A stretch of 5,705 nucleotides of DNA from DATAYF01 sp036272735 (GCA_036272735.1 DATAYF010000677.1:1-5705); one strand, 5' to 3'; shown: positions 1 to 5,566, numbered from the stretch's first letter. Made by a program: numbers and translations. Notes: generated from the sequence alone by a model not told the origin.

Positions 1-354
1 CACGGCCGAGTCCAGCAAAAGGGCCAGCACGAGCGCCAAGATCAGCATGACCGGAACCTGCACCACGCCGTAGAGCAATACCCGCCCTATGCTCGAGTAG
101 AATTTGGGGTCACTGAGCACATTGACATAGTTGCTCAGACCGCCGAAACCGATGCTTGCTCCACTCAAGCCCAGCCCACTACGCTTATAGTGGAACAGGC
201 TCTGGTAGATGGCATAGATGATGGGAGCCAGAAAGAACAGGATGAAAAGTACCCCGAAAGGCAGAATAAATAGGTAGGGTGCCACTGCTCGCCGCTGAAT
301 AACGGGACGCGAACGTGCCCGCAGGGCTACCCGTGAGTTTGTCGCAAGCGCCAT
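1..354 (-). CDS. ABC sugar transporter permease, MalF/UgpA type (partial, N-terminal 118 codons)
   Basis: This is the start of an inner-membrane permease of the binding-protein-dependent carbohydrate ABC importers (MalF/UgpA side, BPD_transp_1 superfamily). The reading frame is open to the window edge, so the C-terminal part with the EAA loop is not visible. Residues 1-25 are basic and cytoplasmic. A hydrophobic segment at about 27-50 (PYLFILPFGVLFILFFLAPI) is TM1. It is followed by the family-typical periplasmic motif F-GGLSNYVNVLSDPKF (about 70-85) and a second hydrophobic segment at about 92-115. The ATG at 352-354 is preceded on the minus strand by GAGAGGAG, a good ribosome-binding site. 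It lies 78 bp behind the binding-protein gene in the same direction, as expected for one operon. The substrate cannot be read from this fragment. The family call is secure; the sugar is unknown. Confidence 0.9.
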   Translation of the reverse strand, partial: MALATNSRVALRARSRPVIQRRAVAPYLFILPFGVLFILFFLAPIIYAIYQSLFHYKRSGLGLSGASIGFGGLSNYVNVLSDPKFYSSIGRVLLYGVVQVPVMLILALVLALLLDSAV

Positions 355-381
355 CGCTTATGCTCCTCTCTTTGACTTGCC

Positions 382-412
382 GCGCCTTCACTTTCCTGTA
401 GAGAAAGCGCGC
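382..412 (-). promoter_or_regulatory. Intercistronic stem-loop between binding-protein and permease genes
   Basis: In the minus-strand RNA, GCUUUC and GAAAGU can pair around a 7-nt loop. An outer GCGC/GCGC pairing extends the stem, with a 4-nt bulge on the 3' side. The structure lies in the 78-bp gap after the binding-protein stop codon and just before the permease ribosome-binding site. No T-run follows, so it is unlikely to be a strong terminator. Such hairpins often protect the binding-protein message and lower permease expression; that role is inferred here. Confidence 0.4.
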
Positions 413-432
413 CGGTTCACTCCAAAAATTGC

Positions 433-1769
433 TCAGGGACTGACGGTAAAGCCCTGACTTTGCATGAACAGGATGGTGCTTTGCTGAACTGAGTTCAGCC
501 CACTCGTCAGGGTATTTTGACCGTTGACCGCTCCCGCAAAATTGTCGCCGAAGTCGTTGTAGACCTGGTCGACGGTGGGCCCCCATTGAAAATTGACATC
601 TACGTGCTCAGACTCAGTCTTGAACAACGCGCCGATATTCTGCTTGCCGAAAAAAGACTGCGGGCCGTTTACAAGGGGCGAACTCAAATCTGCTTGATGA
701 GCAGGAAAGATATTGTTGCCCTTAATCATCTCCGCAACGCTCTGCTGGTTGGTGTTGAGCCACATGGCGAACTCGGCGGCCTCTCTGGGATGCTTTGTAT
801 TATTGAAGACAGCCGTTGTGGAGCCACCCCAGTTGCCATCCGCGCTTTGACCTGCCTGCCACTGCGGCAGGGGGCAACCCGCCATTTTCCGGCAGTCTGT
901 GGGGCATTGCCCGAAATCGTCTCGGCGCCCCAGGCAGCTGACGGCCACGTCGCCACAGTTCCGGTCTGCAAGTCGTGATACCAGGCATCCGCGAAGTCTG
1001 GTTCGGTCTTGACAAGGTGCTTGTTAAGCAGGTCTTGCCAGTAGGTAGCAACCTTGTCCGCGCTGGGATTATTGATCGATACTTTCCAGGATTGACCTTT
1101 GATGCCGAACATTTGTCCACCAGCCTGCCACACCAGCCCGTTGAACCAGCCTGGGTCCCTGGCTGGAAAGTCGGTGATGTACGTATTGGGGTCGGCGGCA
1201 TGCAGCTTCGCCGCATCTTCAGCATACTGCGCCCAGGTTGTAGGCACCGGCAGGTTGTATTTCTGGAAGATGTCCGCCCGGTAGTAGAGGGCCAGAGGAC
1301 CGCTATCCTGTGGAATCGCGTAGACCGCATTGTCCAACGAGACCTGGCTCCATGTCCAGGGGATAAACTGGTTCTTTATGGCGTTGGCCCCGTACGTGGA
1401 CAAATTAACCAGTGAGCCGGTGGTTTCGAAGGTCGGCAAAAGCTGGAACTCGATCTGGGCCAGATCTGGCTCGTTATTGGCCTTGATCGCTGTATATAAC
1501 TTGTTGTATTCGTTGGGACCGCCGCCGACGTTGACTACGTTCACATGAATAGCGGGATGTGTCTTATTGAAGTCGGCGACGGACTTATCGATGCCAGTGA
1601 CCCACGACCACATGGTCAGGTTTACCTGACCATTCGCTGCCCCACTAGTTTCCGAACCTGAACTCGATCCGCTGCCGCCACACGCGGCAAATCCTCCAAA
1701 TAACAGCACTGCCAATAACATCATCGACACGACTTTCATCTTTGAAAAAGCAAAACAACCTGGCATCAT
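433..1769 (-). pseudogene. Extracellular sugar-binding lipoprotein of an ABC importer, split by a one-base frameshift
   Basis: This is a family 1 extracellular solute-binding protein, which captures a sugar outside the membrane and delivers it to the MalF/MalG-type permeases. The N-terminus has a lipoprotein signal peptide: a Lys-containing start, a hydrophobic core (MMLLAVLLFGG) and a lipobox ending FAAC with Cys30, followed by a Gly/Ser-rich linker. The family motifs are visible: LTMWSWV near 52, a segment rich in DLAQIEF, YAIPQDSGPLALYYRADIF, and LPVPTTWAQYAEDAAKL. The frame beginning at 1769 is homologous up to Pro300, then turns to nonsense and stops at 726. The true continuation (LPQWQAGQSADGNWGGST... 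to GFTVSP and the stop at 433) is in the other frame. The break is at the run of five G on the plus strand (870-874); a sixth base restores one 445-residue protein, a normal family length. It is either a real recent mutation or a homopolymer sequencing error. GAGAGGAG precedes two adjacent ATG codons; the second (1766) is better spaced. Confidence 0.85.
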
Positions 1770-1865
1770 GATCTCCTCTCATTCGCAAGAGTGCTACTGA
1801 GCGCTACAGATTCAGCAGAGAAAGATACGCGATGGATGCACGAGATAAAAATGAACATTCCCTCC

Positions 1866-2927
1866 TTAATGAGCAACAGTATAGGTGGGTTTTACGACAA
1901 GAGGGGCAGTTGATCCCCGTACAGCCAGGGCTGGTTGGAGGCTGGCTGGGGAGACAACGTGTTTGCCCTCGATGAGGTGGAATACGATGTGAAGCGCCTG
2001 CTCGGCAACTGCGCTTGCTCTCATGATGATGGTTGTCAGCGGCGGCACATGATAAGCAGCCAGATCGATATCATCAAAACCCATTACTGAAAGCTGATGT
2101 GGAACCTGGATGCCTAATTCCCACGCCGCTGACATCACGCCAAAAGCCATCAGGTCGTTCGTGGCAAAAATTGCGGTGGGGGGCTCAGGCAATTGCAAGA
2201 GACGATAGGCTGTTTTCTTGCCGCCCTCAAGAGAAGAACCGCCGATGCCCAGCAACGACTGATCCAGCGGATAACCATGCTGAGCCAGGGTTGCCTGAAA
2301 ACCGGCGAGGCGCGCGGTATGATGGATTTTCTGTATGCTCACACTATCGCACGATAGGCCATCCGTCACCACTGCTATGCGCCGATGGCCCAGCCCTGAC
2401 AGGTGTTCAGCAGCCAGGCGGCCCGCCGCGAAGTAATCAAAATTGACCGAAGGAACAAGGTCCAGTTCCCCTTCTTCCCATAGACAAATCACGATAGGTA
2501 GCGGTACCGGAGAGCTTGCGTTTAACGACTGAACCGCTTTTGTTAAAGAAAGGAGTTCCGAGACGATAATGATACCATCCACGCGGCGAGAGAGCAGATC
2601 GTCAAGGAGCTTCTGCCCTACGCGTTCGTCTCGATTGGTGCTGATGATAAAGACGCGAACCCCGGCTGTACAGGTAATACGTTCAACCGCTTTGGCTAGC
2701 GCGGCATAAAAGGGGTTCCCGATGTTGGGGATGACCAGCCCAACCGTCTTTGTCCTCTGCTTGATCAGGCTGCGAGCGATCTGATTGGGACGGTATCCTA
2801 ATTCCTGAACGTACTTCATCACCCGCTCACGCGTTGCTTCACTGACCGGGCGTTTTCCTGAGAGCACGTTTGATACCGTCGCGGCTGTAACCCCTGCTGC
2901 TTTCGCAACATCATAGATCGTCGTCAC
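1866..2927 (-). CDS. LacI-family transcriptional regulator
   Basis: This 353-residue protein has full LacI/GalR family length and is most likely the sugar-responsive repressor of the adjacent transporter. Residues 2-25 form the helix-turn-helix (TIYDVAKAAGVTAATVSNVL), followed by the conserved SGKRPVSEATRERV. The hinge helix is RPNQIARSL at 46-54, with Leu54 as the residue that family members insert at a central CpG. The periplasmic-binding-like effector domain fills 61-340: TVGLVIPNIGNPFYAAL, RRVDGIII (114-121), AIFATNDLMAFG (252-263, with the family Asp258) and VMGFDDIDLAAYHVPPLTTI (281-300). The start is a GTG at 2925-2927. It is chosen because translation gives the canonical TTIYDVA opening and GGAGGA stands 6 nt upstream. 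The gene precedes the binding-protein gene by 96 bp on the same strand, with no clear terminator or separate promoter between them, so co-transcription is possible. The effector sugar cannot be named. Confidence 0.95.
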   Translation of the reverse strand: MTTIYDVAKAAGVTAATVSNVLSGKRPVSEATRERVMKYVQELGYRPNQIARSLIKQRTKTVGLVIPNIGNPFYAALAKAVERITCTAGVRVFIISTNRDERVGQKLLDDLLSRRVDGIIIVSELLSLTKAVQSLNASSPVPLPIVICLWEEGELDLVPSVNFDYFAAGRLAAEHLSGLGHRRIAVVTDGLSCDSVSIQKIHHTARLAGFQATLAQHGYPLDQSLLGIGGSSLEGGKKTAYRLLQLPEPPTAIFATNDLMAFGVMSAAWELGIQVPHQLSVMGFDDIDLAAYHVPPLTTIIMRASAVAEQALHIVFHLIEGKHVVSPASLQPALAVRGSTAPLVVKPTYTVAH

Positions 2928-2933
2928 TTGATT

Positions 2934-2938
2934 CCTCC
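2934..2938 (-). promoter_or_regulatory. Ribosome-binding site supporting a GTG start for lacI
   Basis: The minus strand reads GGAGG with about 6 nt to a GTG codon. No ATG lies in a comparable place, and the HTH domain begins directly after the GTG, so this site decides the start. Confidence 0.8.
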
Positions 2939-2976
2939 ACTAGTAATTGTCACCGTGGATCATCCTGGTTGCAGGC

Positions 2977-2994
2977 AATGACAGCTTTGTCATT
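2977..2994. repeat. Inverted repeat AATGACA-gctt-TGTCATT in the lacI leader
   Basis: Two perfect 7-bp arms surround a 4-bp spacer. The right arm overlaps the LacI-type palindrome by three bases. In the lacI transcript it could form a hairpin in the untranslated leader; as DNA it could be a second protein-binding site. Its function is unknown. Confidence 0.5.
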
Positions 2995-3007
2995 TAATCG
3001 ATTAAAT
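2992..3007. promoter_or_regulatory. LacI-family operator, perfect 16-bp palindrome
   Basis: ATTTAATCGATTAAAT is perfectly self-complementary with a central CG step, the general form of operators bound by LacI-family repressors. It lies 65 bp upstream of the lacI GTG and about 15 bp downstream of the lacI -10 box, so it covers roughly +8 to +23 of the expected transcript. A repressor here would block early elongation or promoter clearance, which predicts autoregulation. No second copy is seen before the binding-protein gene, so the whole cluster may depend on this site. Confidence 0.75.
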
Positions 3008-3021
3008 AAGGCTATAGAGAC

Positions 3022-3050
3022 ACTATAATAGACGCGCTTGGAAATGTCAA
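3022..3050 (-). promoter_or_regulatory. Sigma-70-type promoter for lacI (and possibly the transporter genes)
   Basis: On the minus strand TTGACA (3045-3050) is separated by exactly 17 bp from TATAGT (3022-3027): a perfect -35 and a five-of-six -10. The expected start point is near 3015, giving an untranslated leader of about 90 nt that contains the palindromic operator. Its position directly upstream of lacI supports its role. Confidence 0.7.
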
Positions 3051-3107
3051 TGATTACATGAAGTGAGGTGGAACTCTGAGGTGCAAAGGTAGTGCGGCCT
3101 GGTTTAC

Positions 3108-3291
3108 TTTACAGGAACCGAGCCGAGATGGCCTCCTTCTTTTAAGCGGGGGATGAATGGCGAGTTCTTATCTGGGGCTTGGGCATCGGGGGAACTGTTG
3201 CCCTGTTGACATCAACTAGAACGTTTGTTATACTCCTCTGTATGAAGTGAAGCCATTGCAAAAAGATTCGTCGAAAGGCGATGAGGCATAA
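3108..3291 (+). pseudogene. Decayed 3' end of a tnpB (IS200/IS605 OrfB) gene
   Basis: No intact reading frame exists, but two adjacent frames give protein-like fragments that resemble the variable tail of IS1341-type TnpB. From 3111 one frame reads TGTEPRWPPSFKRGMNGEF and on to SGELLP. After a frame change the other reads CPVDIN, a TAG stop, then NVCYTPLYEVKPLQKDSS and KGDEA, ending in TAA at 3289-3291. The EVKP segment before the terminal stop is a tail I associate with IS605 OrfB proteins; this is recognition from memory, not an alignment. The catalytic RuvC motifs and zinc ribbon are absent, and sequence upstream of about 3100 shows nothing of the gene, so the element is 5'-truncated as well as frameshifted. 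The structured region that follows fits the same element. The exact left limit is uncertain. Confidence 0.4.
3206..3234 (+). promoter_or_regulatory. Plus-strand sigma-70-type promoter inside the tnpB remnant
   Basis: TTGACA (3206-3211), a 17-bp spacer and TATACT (3229-3234) make a near-consensus promoter with an expected start near 3241. No protein gene lies downstream on the plus strand before 4640. Its likely product is a non-coding transcript through the stem-loop region 3268-3490. It may also be a chance effect of the coding sequence (it overlaps codons for PVDIN and CYTPL). Confidence 0.5.
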
Positions 3292-3490
3292 TACCCACCT
3301 CACGGTCGGTTTGCCTTCATCTCCCACAAGAAACGGTGGTTGGTACCGAGGGGCACTCGGAAACCTGCACGCTTCGGTTTGCACAACGCTTCTGGACATG
3401 TGGGCCTCTCCTTTCTGAGGAGTGATCCTCATTGGGCACGTCTCATGGATGAAGGAAGAATCCCTGTGCATTTATGCCAGGGAGTGTCAA
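3241..3490 (+). ncRNA. Omega RNA (reRNA)-like structured right end of an IS200/IS605 element
   Basis: Directly after the tnpB-like stop the plus strand carries a chain of short hairpins. UCGUC/GGCGA closes a GAAA tetraloop (3268-3281). CCGAG/CUCGG has a 5-nt loop (3346-3360). AAACC/GGUUU pairs at 3361-3380. GAGGA/UCCUC closes a GUGA tetraloop (3417-3430). The last stem (3461-3483) pairs UCCCUG with CAGGGA and GCA with UGC around UUUA, with one bulged U. It is followed by GTGTCAA ending at 3490. A terminal imperfect hairpin plus a TCAA-type end is how IS200/IS605 right ends look, and TnpB guide RNAs come from this part of the element. If so, the scaffold ends at 3490 and the guide would begin at 3491. 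The 5' end is set by the promoter upstream and is a guess. The hairpins are directly visible; the omega RNA identity is inferred. Confidence 0.45.
3461..3490 (+). mobile_element. Probable right end (terminal hairpin and cleavage-site-like TCAA) of a degraded IS200/IS605 element
   Basis: A 6-bp plus 3-bp stem with a single bulged base, loop TTTA, is followed by GTGTCAA. Bulged hairpins near the end and a short TCAA-like end are typical of IS200/IS605 right ends recognised by TnpA. No tnpA and no left end are visible, so the element is not complete and could only move, if at all, with help in trans. Confidence 0.4.
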
Positions 3491-3515
3491 ATTTCGTGAA
3501 ATCGTATCTGCTCGT

Positions 3516-3549
3516 CAGATGTCGCTCAATTCATGTTGAGCGACATCTG
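3516..3549. repeat. Perfect 14-bp inverted repeat, possible terminator or small palindromic element
   Basis: CAGATGTCGCTCAA and its exact reverse complement flank a 6-bp loop TTCATG. It lies 50 bp beyond the stop codon of the dehydrogenase gene and 25 bp beyond the presumed IS right end. As RNA it would fold very stably from either strand. Neither side carries a T-run, so a classic rho-independent terminator is not shown, although a bidirectional transcription block is plausible. A short palindromic mobile repeat (MITE-like) is the other explanation. Confidence 0.6.
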
Positions 3550-3599
3550 CAACGTTCTCTCTATCTCTGAGTTGACCATAGGAATGAGCCTTCGCCGGG

Positions 3600-4490
3600 T
3601 CACTTCGTGGTTTCCTGGCTTGATTGTGGTAATCCAAGATGTGTCCAACGGTGTTCTTCGCTGTCGTCGAAGTTGGTAGAGGAACTCAGGCTCTCCCAGC
3701 GTTCGATCTCAGCAAGTTTGGTCTGGTCAACCCTTCGAGCTATCAGGACAGCATCCTTTCCCAGCAGGAGACGCAGTGGTGGGTGTGCCTCGTTGACAAT
3801 CGTAATGATCGCCTGCGCAGCCTTCGCTGGATTACCTGGTTCATTCCCGGCTTGACGATGATAATCCAAACGGCTTTCGATGAGTGTCCGATAGTCCTCA
3901 CTCGGTTCCGTGTAGGCCATCGAGGAACCGCCCCAATCGGTGCGAAAACTGCCTGGCTCGATAAGTGTAACCTTGATACCAAGCGGTGTCACCTCACGCG
4001 AGAGAACTTCGGAGAACCCTTCAACTGCCCATTTCGCGGTTTGATAGGGACCCAGTCCCGCAGCGCCGGTACGACCACCTATCGAGGAGAATTGGACCAC
4101 GTGTCCAGAGCGCTGCTTTCGCAGGATTGGGAGAGCGGCTCGCGTCACGTTGATCACCCCCCACAGGTTCGTTTCGATCTGGGCGCGCCAGTCTTCTTCT
4201 GAGGCGTCCTCGATAGACGCCACGTTGGCGTAACCCGCGTTATTGACCACGACATCGAGCGAGCCAAATGTATCGATGGCGGTGGCGACTGCTGTACGAG
4301 CCTGGTCAGCATTGGTGACGTCAAGTGCTACGGCGCGAATCCTCTGCTCTCCATACTTCGCGACAAGGTCGCCTAACTGCTCAGGGTTGCGAGCCGTGGC
4401 AACCAGCAGGTCTCCATGAGCCAGCACTGCCTCGGCGAGGCTGCGCCCGAAGCCACGTGAACTCCCCGTAATAAACCAGACTTTTGACAT
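3600..4490 (-). CDS. Short-chain dehydrogenase/reductase (SDR), classical NADP-type
   Basis: This 296-residue cytoplasmic oxidoreductase of the classical SDR family interconverts a hydroxyl and a carbonyl group using NAD(P)H. The cofactor motif TGSSRGFG (8-15) opens the Rossmann fold. Arg34 in ATARNPEQL suggests NADP(H). Asp57 in ALDVTN contacts adenine, and NNAG is at 83-86. The catalytic tetrad is complete: Asn108 (ETNLWG), Ser136 (QFSSIGGRTG), Tyr149 and Lys153 (YQTAK). The EPGSFRTDW segment (178-186) follows as in the family. The protein is slightly longer than a minimal SDR, with an acidic hydrophilic tail after 265. I start it at the ATG at 4490 (MSKVWFITG), with AAAGGA 9 nt upstream; an in-frame TTG six codons earlier lies within that ribosome-binding site. 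It is divergent from the MltR-like regulator gene, which probably controls it. The substrate is not predictable. Confidence 0.93.
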   Translation of the reverse strand: MSKVWFITGSSRGFGRSLAEAVLAHGDLLVATARNPEQLGDLVAKYGEQRIRAVALDVTNADQARTAVATAIDTFGSLDVVVNNAGYANVASIEDASEEDWRAQIETNLWGVINVTRAALPILRKQRSGHVVQFSSIGGRTGAAGLGPYQTAKWAVEGFSEVLSREVTPLGIKVTLIEPGSFRTDWGGSSMAYTEPSEDYRTLIESRLDYHRQAGNEPGNPAKAAQAIITIVNEAHPPLRLLLGKDAVLIARRVDQTKLAEIERWESLSSSTNFDDSEEHRWTHLGLPQSSQETTK

Positions 4491-4510
4491 ATACGTTATT
4501 CCTTTCAATT

Positions 4511-4574
4511 ATTCCCTGATCAAACAGCTCTTCTCGTTTGGGCCTTCTATGAGAGCAGTATAGTGCCAGGGAAT
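4511..4574. promoter_or_regulatory. Pair of inverted 8-bp half-sites in the SDR/regulator intergenic region
   Basis: ATTCCCTG (4511-4518) and its exact reverse complement CAGGGAAT (4567-4574) lie 48 bp apart in the 149-bp divergent promoter region. The first is close to the SDR ribosome-binding site, the second just upstream of its candidate -10. They may be two contacts for the neighbouring regulator. An 8-bp match in so short a region could arise by chance, so support is moderate to weak. Confidence 0.3.
4557..4562 (-). promoter_or_regulatory. Candidate -10 box for the SDR gene
   Basis: TATACT on the minus strand, about 67 bp upstream of the SDR ATG, is a five-of-six -10 match. No good -35 is found at 16-18 bp; TGGTTC at 17 bp is poor. 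Such a promoter might need an activator, which would fit control by the divergent regulator. Confidence 0.35.
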
Positions 4575-4639
4575 GATTGGAACCAGGAGTGTAGTTATCA
4601 TAGGTGTGGAAGTAACAGGCTACATTGTAAGAGAGACGA

Positions 4640-5512
4640 ATGAACCATATGAGAAATGATACAAAAAGACGGGCCGAACTCGCCGATTTCTTGAGAACAC
4701 GTCGCGCGCGCCTGCACCCAGAGCAGTTTGGGCTGGCAATCGCTGGCAGGAGACGAACTCCCGGACTCAGACGAGATGAAGTTGCACAACTGGCAGGGGT
4801 TGGGGTTTCCTGGTATACCTGGCTCGAACAGGGTCGTGATATCACTGTCTCTGAACAGGTGATCGAACGACTCGCTGAAACCCTGCAACTTGAGAGCGAA
4901 GAACGCCGCCATCTCTTTGTCCTTGCGCGCGGTATGGTGCCAGTCGCGGGCGAGAACGCTGAAATTGACCCTCCCCCTCCTGGCCTGCAAGCAGTGCTCG
5001 ATGCACTGGGTACAAACCCGGCCTATCTCATTGATCAGCGTTTTAACCTGGTGGCCTGGAATGAAAGTGCGTGCCGCGTTTTCGGCGATTTCTCTTTGCT
5101 CTCTGAACGAGAGCGGAATAGAATCTGGCATCTGTTCGTCCATCCTGCGTCGCGTCAGCTTTTTGTGGATTGGGAACAGGCAGCCCAACATGCCGTGATG
5201 CATTTTCGCTCTATTTACGGTCGGTCGATTGGTGATGCCTGGTTTGAACACTTCCTGACAGATTTACTGCAGCAAAGCCCTGAATTCCACACGCTGTGGT
5301 CGCAACACAACGTGCAAGCGTCCTGTAATTTCTATTATGAGAAAGAACTGAATCATCCGCAGGTTGGTCGTCTCTTGCTCTCGAATACCATGCTCGTCGT
5401 GCCGGTTGATCCTCCGCTCCAGATGGTGACTTATACTCCCTGTTCGCAAGAGACGGCGACCAAACTTGAAACAATGGGAAAAATTGAGCGTTTACCCTCA
5501 CTGACAGGATGA
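4640..5512 (+). CDS. XRE-family regulator with MmyB-like (MltR) ligand-binding domain
   Basis: This 290-residue DNA-binding protein is of the MmyB/MltR type. The N-terminal HTH (about 12-95) carries the hallmark RRRTPGLRRDEVAQLAGVGV and the following WYTWLEQGRDI, then SEQVIERLAETLQLESEERRHLFVLA. A proline-rich linker (PPPPG at 111-115) leads to the C-terminal ligand domain (about 115-285): NPAYLIDQRFNLVAWNESAC, WHLFVHPASRQLFVDWE, and GRLLLSNTMLVVP near 243-255. Known members of this family bind fatty-acid-like ligands and are often encoded next to, and divergent from, SDR genes, exactly the arrangement here. The probable role is control of the SDR gene and of itself through the shared 149-bp region. 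The ATG at 4640 follows GAGAG; a second ATG at 4649 is an alternative start. Length is typical and no key region is missing. The TGA at 5510-5512 falls inside an inverted repeat. Confidence 0.93.
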   Translation: MNHMRNDTKRRAELADFLRTRRARLHPEQFGLAIAGRRRTPGLRRDEVAQLAGVGVSWYTWLEQGRDITVSEQVIERLAETLQLESEERRHLFVLARGMVPVAGENAEIDPPPPGLQAVLDALGTNPAYLIDQRFNLVAWNESACRVFGDFSLLSERERNRIWHLFVHPASRQLFVDWEQAAQHAVMHFRSIYGRSIGDAWFEHFLTDLLQQSPEFHTLWSQHNVQASCNFYYEKELNHPQVGRLLLSNTMLVVPVDPPLQMVTYTPCSQETATKLETMGKIERLPSLTG

Positions 5513-5528
5513 GTCGAGATACTGTCAG
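5501..5528. repeat. Inverted repeat CTGACAG / CTGTCAG across the regulator stop codon
   Basis: Perfect 7-bp arms (5501-5507 and 5522-5528) surround a 14-bp loop that contains the TGA stop of the MltR-like gene. It could be part of the transcription stop for that gene together with the GC hairpin just downstream. The 3' arm also reaches the presumed end of the neighbouring IS element. No function is proven. Confidence 0.35.
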
Positions 5529-5531
5529 ATA

Positions 5532-5552
5532 CCCCCGCTTAGAAGACGGGGG
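5532..5552 (-). mobile_element. Right-end hairpin of an IS200/IS605 (IS1341-type) element
   Basis: CCCCCG and CGGGGG pair across a 9-nt loop, 14 bp beyond the stop codon of the partial tnpB gene and in the same transcript direction. A GC hairpin just after tnpB is the usual right end of these elements and the 3' part of the TnpB guide RNA scaffold. On the minus strand it is followed by TATCTGAC, so the element boundary is probably near 5523-5531, directly against the regulator gene. It could also help stop transcription from that gene. Confidence 0.6.
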
Positions 5553-5566
5553 CTTGTGTCTGAACT

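Noticed and set aside
860..880. Programmed -1 ribosomal frameshift in the binding-protein gene
   Set aside because: The tract GTT GCC CCC TGC lacks a canonical slippery heptamer in frame, and no family member I know uses frameshifting. A base loss or sequencing error is simpler.
517..1548. Several plus-strand ORFs opposite the binding-protein gene
   Set aside because: They are antisense to a clear family member and contain no domain; they reflect codon bias in the real gene.
1770..1865. Separate promoter or operator for the binding-protein gene
   Set aside because: A TATCTT at a plausible place has only TTTTAT as -35, and no palindrome like the lacI operator is present. The imperfect repeat AGTGCTAC/AGCGCTAC is too short to interpret.
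3001..3029. Plus-strand promoter using TATAAT at 3024-3029
   Set aside because: The -10 is perfect, but the -35 position falls in the palindrome (ATTAAA) and is poor. The same bases are better explained by the minus-strand -10 of lacI.
3142..3471. Minus-strand ORF of 109 codons
   Set aside because: It is antisense to the tnpB remnant and structured region, has no recognisable domain and lacks a good ribosome-binding site.
3340..3570. Plus-strand ORF of 76 codons
   Set aside because: It runs through the stem-loop region and the perfect inverted repeat and shows no clear ribosome-binding site. It is probably the untranslated right end of the tnpB element.
4491..4508. Upstream TTG start of the SDR gene giving six extra residues
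   Set aside because: The TTG is part of the AAAGGA ribosome-binding site region, and the Rossmann fold begins correctly at the ATG at 4490.
4621..4626. TACATT as -10 of the MltR-like gene
   Set aside because: It would put the transcript start within a few bases of the ATG and has no -35 partner; the real promoter could not be assigned.
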